This document shows, one piece after another, positions 37,334 to 42,594 of a DNA stretch of 42,594 bases. This DNA is from Coemansia sp. RSA 922 (taxonomy: Eukaryota > Kickxellomycota > Kickxellomycetes > Kickxellales > Kickxellaceae). The translations under genes and the position numbers were made by a program. Position 1 is the first letter of the stretch, and each line of letters opens with the position of its first letter. The stretch spans positions 1 through 42,594 of the forward strand of contig JANBQS010000063.1 of assembly GCA_027577415.1 (NCBI GenBank). Reading direction: 5' to 3'. Under the pieces are notes generated by a model. It had not been told where the DNA came from, ran no database searches, and saw only the letters and a list, made by a program, of their open reading frames with translations.

Positions 37334-38113
37334 TCAGAAGAATCTATCTAAACTGTACTCAGAGTCGCCTCGGAATGCCCTGCGCGCAAGGGCTACAAAC
37401 TGGTCCTCTGTGACGCCCTGCGCCCGCATTGCCGCTGCTGCGCTCATAAGCGCGTGTCTGCCAGCCTCGGCAATAAGGTGCACCGTGGTAGGCTCTGTTG
37501 TTGCAGTATTATCTTCTTTCATTTCTTGTTCCTCTTCCTCTTCTTCTTCGCTGTACTGGCCCCAGTAGTCGTCTTCCTCATCGTTTATAGCGCTCTTGGC
37601 TTGACCGGAGATGTTGGCACATGCTTCCTCATAGCTCGAATGTAGCTTTGAGTTTCGGGGTGACTGAAACTCGACTGCGCTGCCCTTGCATGCGACGATG
37701 TCAAAGTACCGCCATTCGCCATCCTCCATCATCAGATCGACGGCCAAAGCAAGGCTCTCCTCAGTGCCAACATTGGCAAATGGAGCCAGGGCGTGTACTT
37801 TGCCATCGACTGCTTCGAAGCGGACATTGGCCTCGCACAAAATCTCCGCCTGCTCGTCTGTCAGTTCCAGCGCGAAATGGCTGTGTCGAATAAATTCGCC
37901 AATGTCAATAATGTCGCTTTTGTGCCACAGCAGTGCTGCGTCCACCTCGCTGAAGAACTCGGCTGACGAAAAGTTTTTGGCCTGGGGCCCGAGAAAGTCC
38001 CACCGCTTCGACAGCTCGCTGCTTGCAATGGCCAGCAGCTCGTCGATCTGCGTGGTTGCATAAAAGTACAGCACGCGCGTGGCCCTGGCGATTGCTTGAG
38101 AAGAGGATTCCAT
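37334..38113 (-). CDS. Acidic protein of unknown function
   Basis: 259 aa from the ATG at 38113 (MESSSQAIARATRVLYFYATTQ); 53 earlier in-frame codons in the leader are not coding-like. The N-terminal about 150 residues look globular (for example KRWDFLGPQAKNFSSAEFF, LLWHKSDIIDIGEFIRHSHF). A linker follows with DDYWGQY and seven consecutive acidic residues plus more. The C-terminus is helical (RHALMSAAAAMRAQGVTEDQFVALARRAF). I have a faint sense that the DDYWxxY motif recurs in fungal uncharacterised proteins. No signal peptide or membrane segment. Confidence 0.75.
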   Translation of the reverse strand: MESSSQAIARATRVLYFYATTQIDELLAIASSELSKRWDFLGPQAKNFSSAEFFSEVDAALLWHKSDIIDIGEFIRHSHFALELTDEQAEILCEANVRFEAVDGKVHALAPFANVGTEESLALAVDLMMEDGEWRYFDIVACKGSAVEFQSPRNSKLHSSYEEACANISGQAKSAINDEEDDYWGQYSEEEEEEEQEMKEDNTATTEPTTVHLIAEAGRHALMSAAAAMRAQGVTEDQFVALARRAFRGDSEYSLDRFF

Positions 38114-38432
38114 TATAAAAATTACAAGTAGATCTTGTCCTCTTCTGCCGCTGCCGATGATGATTGAGTTGCTGTATTTGGAGCCCTGCGTTGGACCATG
38201 TATGGTTTTCTGATTCAGATACAATGTGCTGTAATACATTGCTGATGCAGGCACTCTCTCCTGCATACGCATTTATCTCTAGCAACCCTAGTCCTGACCC
38301 GTGTCGTCGCATATAAAACTAAACAATGAAAAGAAGGGGGAAACAACGCCGTCGTTATCTTTCTTCTTTTCCTCCACCACACTCCGTTCTTTTTTCTTTT
38401 TCGCTTATTAGAATTCACTTTCTAAATTCAAA

Positions 38433-40088
38433 ATGTCTACCACCGTCGCTACTACGCCCTTTGATGGCCAGAAGCCAGGCACCTCGGGTCTGCGCAAGCG
38501 CGTCGTCGTCTTCCAGAAGGAGCACTACACGGAGAACTTTATCCAGGCCATATTCACCGCCATGCCCGCGCCCGGTGCGCAGGGCGCTACTATCGTCGTT
38601 GGCGGCGACGGCCGCTACTACATGCGCGACGTCGTGCAAAAGATCATCCGCATCGGCGCTGCCAACGGTATCGCGCGCTTCATCGTCGGCCAAGACGGCA
38701 TCTTGTCTACACCGGCTGCCTCTGCTCTTATTCGCAAGCGCGAGGCCGACGGCGGCATCATCCTGACTGCCTCGCACAACCCGGGCGGCCCCAACGCCGA
38801 CTTTGGCATCAAGTACAACACTCGCAACGGCGGGCCTGCTCCCGAGTCTGTCACCGACGCCATCTACGCCGCCACGCGCACCATCGCCGAGTACCACCAA
38901 GTTACGCTCGACGCGCCCGTCGACCTGGCTACCCTCGGCGTCCAGCACTTTGCCGGCTTTGACGTTGAGATTGTCGACAGCGTCACCGACTACGTCGAGC
39001 TGACCAAGAGCATCTTTGACTTTGACCTCATCCGCCGCTTCCGCCAGCAGAGCCCCGACTTTTCGCTGCTGTTCGACGCCCTCAACGGCGTCACGGGCCC
39101 CTACGGCCGCCGCATCTTTGTCGACGAGCTGGGCTTCCCCGAGTCGGCGCTCGACCAGTGCACGCCGCTCGAGGACTTTGGCGGCTGCCACCCCGACCCA
39201 AATCTGACCTACGCCGACAAGCTTGTCGCCCGCGTTGAGCGCGAAAAGGTCGCCCTGGGCGCAGCCTCGGACGGCGACGGCGACCGCAACATGGTCCTCA
39301 GCCACGACTGGTTCGTCACGCCCTCCGACTCGGTCGCCGTCATTGCGCACTACGCCGCCGAGTGCATCCCTTACTTCCAGCGCCAGGGCCTGCGCGGCCT
39401 GGCCCGCTCCATGCCCACGTCTTGCGCCATTGACCGCGTTGCGGCCGCCAAGGGCCTTGAGATCTTCGAGGTCCCCACCGGCTGGAAGTTCTTTGGAAAC
39501 CTCATGGATGCCGGCCGCCTGTCCATCTGCGGCGAGGAGTCGTTTGGAACCGGCTCTGACCACATCCGCGAGAAGGACGGAATCTGGGCTATCGTTGCCT
39601 GGCTCAACATCCTTGCCCACGTCAGCCAGACCCAGCCAGCTGCGTCGGTCCGCTCTATCATGCGCGACTTTTACCAAACGTATGGCCGCAACTACTTTAC
39701 TCGCTACGACTACGAGGAAGTCGACGCTGACGGCGCCGCGCAGATGATCAATGACTTGCGCGCCAAGGGCAATGACCTCGTCGGCCAGACCATCAACGGC
39801 TTCACTGTTGCCGCTGTCAACGACTTTGAGTATACTGACCCAATTGACCACAGCGTCTCTCGCAACCAGGGCCTGCGTGTAATTTTTGACGACTCGTCGC
39901 GCATTATCTTCCGCCTGTCTGGCACTGGCTCTGAGGGCGCAACTGTGCGCATCTACATTGAGCGCTTTGACCCTGTTGAGTTTGACATTGATGCTCAAGT
40001 CGCGCTCAAGCCCCTAGTCGATGCTGCCCTGGAAATCTCGCAATTGTCAAAGTACACTGGTCGCAACGAGCCAACTGTTATCACGTAG
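38433..40088 (+). CDS. Phosphoglucomutase
   Basis: Interconverts glucose-1-phosphate and glucose-6-phosphate in the cytosol. 551 aa with all the alpha-D-phosphohexomutase loops: active-site TASHNP with phosphoserine Ser114, metal loop DGDGDR (280-285), sugar-binding GEESFG, and the phosphate loop RLSGTGSEGATVRIY near the C-terminus. Starts TTPFDGQKPGTSGLRKRV like Pgm1/Pgm2. Codons are strongly G/C-ending, as for glutamine synthetase. The long reading frame on the opposite strand is a by-product of that bias. Confidence 0.97.
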   Translation: MSTTVATTPFDGQKPGTSGLRKRVVVFQKEHYTENFIQAIFTAMPAPGAQGATIVVGGDGRYYMRDVVQKIIRIGAANGIARFIVGQDGILSTPAASALIRKREADGGIILTASHNPGGPNADFGIKYNTRNGGPAPESVTDAIYAATRTIAEYHQVTLDAPVDLATLGVQHFAGFDVEIVDSVTDYVELTKSIFDFDLIRRFRQQSPDFSLLFDALNGVTGPYGRRIFVDELGFPESALDQCTPLEDFGGCHPDPNLTYADKLVARVEREKVALGAASDGDGDRNMVLSHDWFVTPSDSVAVIAHYAAECIPYFQRQGLRGLARSMPTSCAIDRVAAAKGLEIFEVPTGWKFFGNLMDAGRLSICGEESFGTGSDHIREKDGIWAIVAWLNILAHVSQTQPAASVRSIMRDFYQTYGRNYFTRYDYEEVDADGAAQMINDLRAKGNDLVGQTINGFTVAAVNDFEYTDPIDHSVSRNQGLRVIFDDSSRIIFRLSGTGSEGATVRIYIERFDPVEFDIDAQVALKPLVDAALEISQLSKYTGRNEPTVIT

Positions 40089-40153
40089 TTTATTTTTTAA
40101 CAAACAAATAAAGCTCGCTATAAATTATTCAAAGTATTGCTTGGTTATGTGTC

Positions 40154-40663
40154 TTACATAAAGTTATCTCCAGCAATGAGACCCATGATAGCTCTTTCAA
40201 ATGCCTCACGTTGGAATGTCAAGGTCATGTTTGCATAGTCTGGTTCCCTAGCCCGAATTCCTGCTGCTAAAAGGGAAAGCTCTGGATAGCATTCTCCAAG
40301 AGCAATGTTGGTAATAACTATACCAAATGGATCATGGCCACTATAGTTGTATGAAAACACATTTTTCACAACTGTAGAGTCCACATCTCTTGCTCTAACA
40401 CCGCCTTCTTGAAAAGTAATAGATACCCAAAGTTTACCTAAATTGCTAGATGGCAGTGCGTCTTCTAGCTTGATAATCGCTCTTTTCGACTCATTAGCAG
40501 AATTGTTTAGAAATACCTTGATACACTCTGTTGCATGCTCAAGATTAGTTGCCACTACTATCCAGCTTTGCCTATATTCACAAACTCGAGCCTGTAGTTC
40601 TTCTTCACTTTCTGCAATGCAATACTCATAGTCATCTGCTCTTGTCCAAGTTGCGTTCACCAT
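40154..40663 (-). CDS. Small protein of unknown function, AT-rich codons
   Basis: 169 aa, no recognised family. The sequence is of balanced composition, with no low complexity, signal peptide or membrane segment (for example QSWIVVATNLEHATECIKVF, HDPFGIVITNIALGECYPEL). Mixed alpha/beta pattern suggests a compact domain. Its stop is 65 bases from the PGM stop, convergent. Codons end mostly in A/T, unlike PGM. The intact 170-codon frame in AT-rich DNA supports a real gene. Confidence 0.6.
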   Translation of the reverse strand: MVNATWTRADDYEYCIAESEEELQARVCEYRQSWIVVATNLEHATECIKVFLNNSANESKRAIIKLEDALPSSNLGKLWVSITFQEGGVRARDVDSTVVKNVFSYNYSGHDPFGIVITNIALGECYPELSLLAAGIRAREPDYANMTLTFQREAFERAIMGLIAGDNFM

Positions 40664-41255
40664 TAGTAGTTGTTAATATAATAAATAAGGAGGATAACAA
40701 ATTAATAGAAACACAGAATTGCAACGTGAAGGAATGTAAAAAAAAAGTGGGCAGCTGGTCTCATCCCCCCTCTCTCTTTTCCTTGCATCAAGACTGCCCA
40801 AGTGACATGCCAGGAATGTGCTTGACTGCCTTTGTAAAAGAAAAAAAATACAATGATGCTCTTTTTGCTGCACAGCTCAAAGTCTCCACTTGCTCTGGCA
40901 AATGTCCAATAGGCAGGGTGTTTGTAAATAGGACAAAGCACTCCAACCAACAAATTCTTTCCACTTTCTTGCTCACCTATAATTAGAACTGTTCTGTCTT
41001 GCCCCCCCCCCACATTTTACAAAGGCTACAAACAGTAAGTGCACACAAGTCTTTCTCACCAACTGATGCACAATTGTGCCCATCCCATATACCCTTTCTC
41101 TGCTTTGCCTGTTGACTGGAAAGTGCAAGCATTTTATATAAAAAAGACTGCCCATGGTTGCCCCATTTTTTTCTTGCTTCACTCACTGTACACCATACAT
41201 TTTTCACACCATTGTTTTTTGCTCTCCAATCAGACAACCATTTACTATAGCAATT
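40664..41255. other. Spacer between two divergent small unknown genes
   Basis: AT-rich, with a C10 tract at 41002-41011. Frames on the minus strand (for example one reading GEQESGKN, similar to a P-loop) are short, cross the C tract and are not credible. No RNA gene recognised. Confidence 0.45.
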
Positions 41256-41660
41256 ATGCACAAATTTATTGTTTATTCTAGCACTCTTCTTGTCGAGTCA
41301 TTCAATGATCCAATAGAGTTGAAGACTAAAGCTGCAACTGATGCTTTTGCTGTCAATCATTATAGGGAGCTTAATAATAATGACCAATCAAGCATATTTG
41401 CAGTAGCAATCAACAGATGCAAAGAGGATGGAGAGCTACAACTAGATGCTTCTGGCAGGTTTGTAAATGAACCATATGCTTTGCTTGTAACTCCCAATGA
41501 TGTGTTTGAAGATACTGAGGACAATATCATCTATATTCAACTAAATGAAGCTGACAAGAATACAGCTAACCCTTCAAAGATATTTAAGGGTGCAACGTAT
41601 ATCAACCTAATAGATTTTGTTGAATATTTACGGGTCCAGTATCCTCATGCCTTTGTTTAA
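41256..41660 (+). CDS. Small protein of unknown function, AT-rich codons
   Basis: 134 aa from 41256 (MHKFIVYSSTLLVESFND). An upstream ATG at 41154 would add 34 residues read from a Cys/Phe-rich stretch and is not preferred. The product is acidic (VFEDTEDNIIYIQLNEADKN) with an even composition and no signal or membrane segment. It is not clearly related to the gene at 40154. Both share A/T-ending codons and lie divergently around a 592-base spacer. Confidence 0.5.
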   Translation: MHKFIVYSSTLLVESFNDPIELKTKAATDAFAVNHYRELNNNDQSSIFAVAINRCKEDGELQLDASGRFVNEPYALLVTPNDVFEDTEDNIIYIQLNEADKNTANPSKIFKGATYINLIDFVEYLRVQYPHAFV

Positions 41661-42594
41661 TATCTATTGTTTGACACATGTCTAGCTAGACCAGGATGCC
41701 CTAGAAGAACAAAAATAATATTGTTTTGATAGCCCTTTTAGTTTTTGCTCTTTTTGATGTAGTAGAACAAAGAATAATACTACAAAATTTATAGCCCACA
41801 AAATCCTGTGCTATTGGTACTATATATAACTATTGGCTGGTGAGTTAAATAAAGAAAACAACTAATGAGTCATCATATTAACTGGCCTTTGAATAAACTA
41901 CAACTGTAAGGTTCATTACACATATCTTTATAATCTACCATGTACTGCCATTCCTAGCAAATCAAAAGCTGGACTATCTTGTATCAAAAATTCCAGGTCC
42001 AAGCTAGTTCACTTTTTAAAAAAAACTTTATAATCATCCAGTGAGCTATTGATTTTACTAACCCCACTTTTATTACCATGTTGATGCACAGCAGAATTGC
42101 ACTCATAATGCTCTGGAAAGGCTGCCACAAGAACAATTTCTAATGGGGTTGAGTATTTACCCACCTCATTAATCCCATTTCACAAATGGGGGATGACTAG
42201 ATATTCAGCACCCTAAACACTTATAAGCTGCACTAGCAATTTCCATTAATCGAAATGTATTTTATTTTGGCAAGGAGAGCAATTTAATTTGGATAAAGTT
42301 TTTTTTTTATAAATTAGTTTTCATGTTCCCCACTTTTACTATCTAATTAGCTCCCCAAGTGGTGGTATGTAAGGATTTGATTTCCAGCTAGAGTTATAAT
42401 GTAATTGAGAAGCAAACCAAGGCAGATATTTCAGATTATGTCCTTGGGTTTTTTATATATAATTAATCCACATGATAGTAAGCATTTCTTAGGATGCTTA
42501 GCAAAAATATATGTTCTAAGAGGGTCAAGCACATCTGTGCAAATGTCCAAATATCTAAAGAGTATCCAGAAATTTCATAGTAGTGAGAGAATTG
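41661..42594. other. AT-rich region without a recognised gene
   Basis: No frame above about 60 codons and no RNA family was recognised. A 7 bp inverted repeat, TAAGCAT 42479-42485 with ATGCTTA 42494-42500, is the only clear structure. Composition is the most AT-rich of the window and the region runs off the edge. Confidence 0.5.

Noticed and set aside
38415..39998. A 527-codon open frame antisense to phosphoglucomutase.
   Set aside because: Same cause as for glutamine synthetase; composition is biased to Val, Ala, Asp and Arg without motifs, while PGM on the other strand is complete.
41002..41011. C10 homopolymer.
   Set aside because: Simple sequence, also seen as G or C runs elsewhere (for example near 17559); no function can be argued.
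40702..41013. Minus-strand frame with GEQESGKN, resembling a P-loop.
   Set aside because: Lacks Ser/Thr after the Lys, has no further NTPase motifs, crosses low complexity, and overlaps a C10 tract.
1..42594. Search for tRNA genes, CRISPR arrays, insertion sequences and rRNA.
   Set aside because: No B-box-like GGTTCRA with a matching A box in any intergenic region, no spaced direct repeats of CRISPR type, no transposase, and no rRNA-like segment.

Overview
The window is nuclear DNA from a fungus. Evidence: an Ktr/Kre2-type (GT15) mannosyltransferase, a full-size fungal PDR-type ABCG transporter with the degenerate first Walker A typical of fungi, an Slx9-like ribosome assembly factor, a short Hsh49-like SF3b4, and very compact spacing (often 10 to 150 bases between genes) with almost no introns. 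A type III glutamine synthetase, two members of a divergent LRR/F-box-like family, and overall gene style suggest an early-diverging fungus (Kickxellomycotina/Coemansia-like would fit); that placement is inference. No transposon, CRISPR array, or tRNA was found.

Layout. 1-859: no gene, but strong nested inverted repeats. 860-10041: splicing factor RED, then a minus-strand run of a PDR transporter, a dual-specificity (MAPK-type) phosphatase and chaperonin subunit CCT6. 10283-14921: plus-strand WD40 protein AAMP/Sqt1-like, PP2A scaffold subunit (with a GC-AG intron) and a CDK11-type kinase. 14922-15833: no firm gene, but several short coding-like segments. 15834-17531: LRR/F-box-like protein A. 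17840-18258: a chain of helices that fits RNase P RNA (helices P1, P2, P4 and conserved regions CR-I, CR-II, CR-III, CR-V can all be placed); this is the main discovery here. 18980-25199: type III glutamine synthetase with a TATA box and a probable 5'UTR intron, MRI1 of the methionine salvage pathway, LRR/F-box-like protein B and SF3b4. 25350-29950: myotubularin phosphatase, a NEPRO/Rmp1-like protein, and a spliced mitochondrial-type pseudouridine synthase. 30205-35538: alpha/beta hydrolase, SLX9, 2-Cys peroxiredoxin, Ktr mannosyltransferase, stomatin-like protein 2. 36065-40088: a possible 38-residue protein, a Pet123/mS26-like mitoribosomal protein, an acidic unknown, and phosphoglucomutase. 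40154-42594: an AT-richer end with two unknown small genes and about 0.9 kb without genes.

The genes are mostly housekeeping and do not form one pathway. Themes that recur are splicing (RED, SF3b4, CDK11), RNase P/MRP and rRNA/ribosome processing (RNase P RNA, NEPRO/Rmp1-like, SLX9, AAMP/Sqt1-like), mitochondria (SLP2, Pet123-like, pseudouridine synthase), and phosphatases. Many neighbours are convergent with 3' ends only 8 to 60 bases apart, so overlapping transcripts are expected. Codon use varies strongly: glutamine synthetase, PGM, CCT6 and PP2A are rich in G/C third positions, whereas protein A and the right-hand end are AT-rich.
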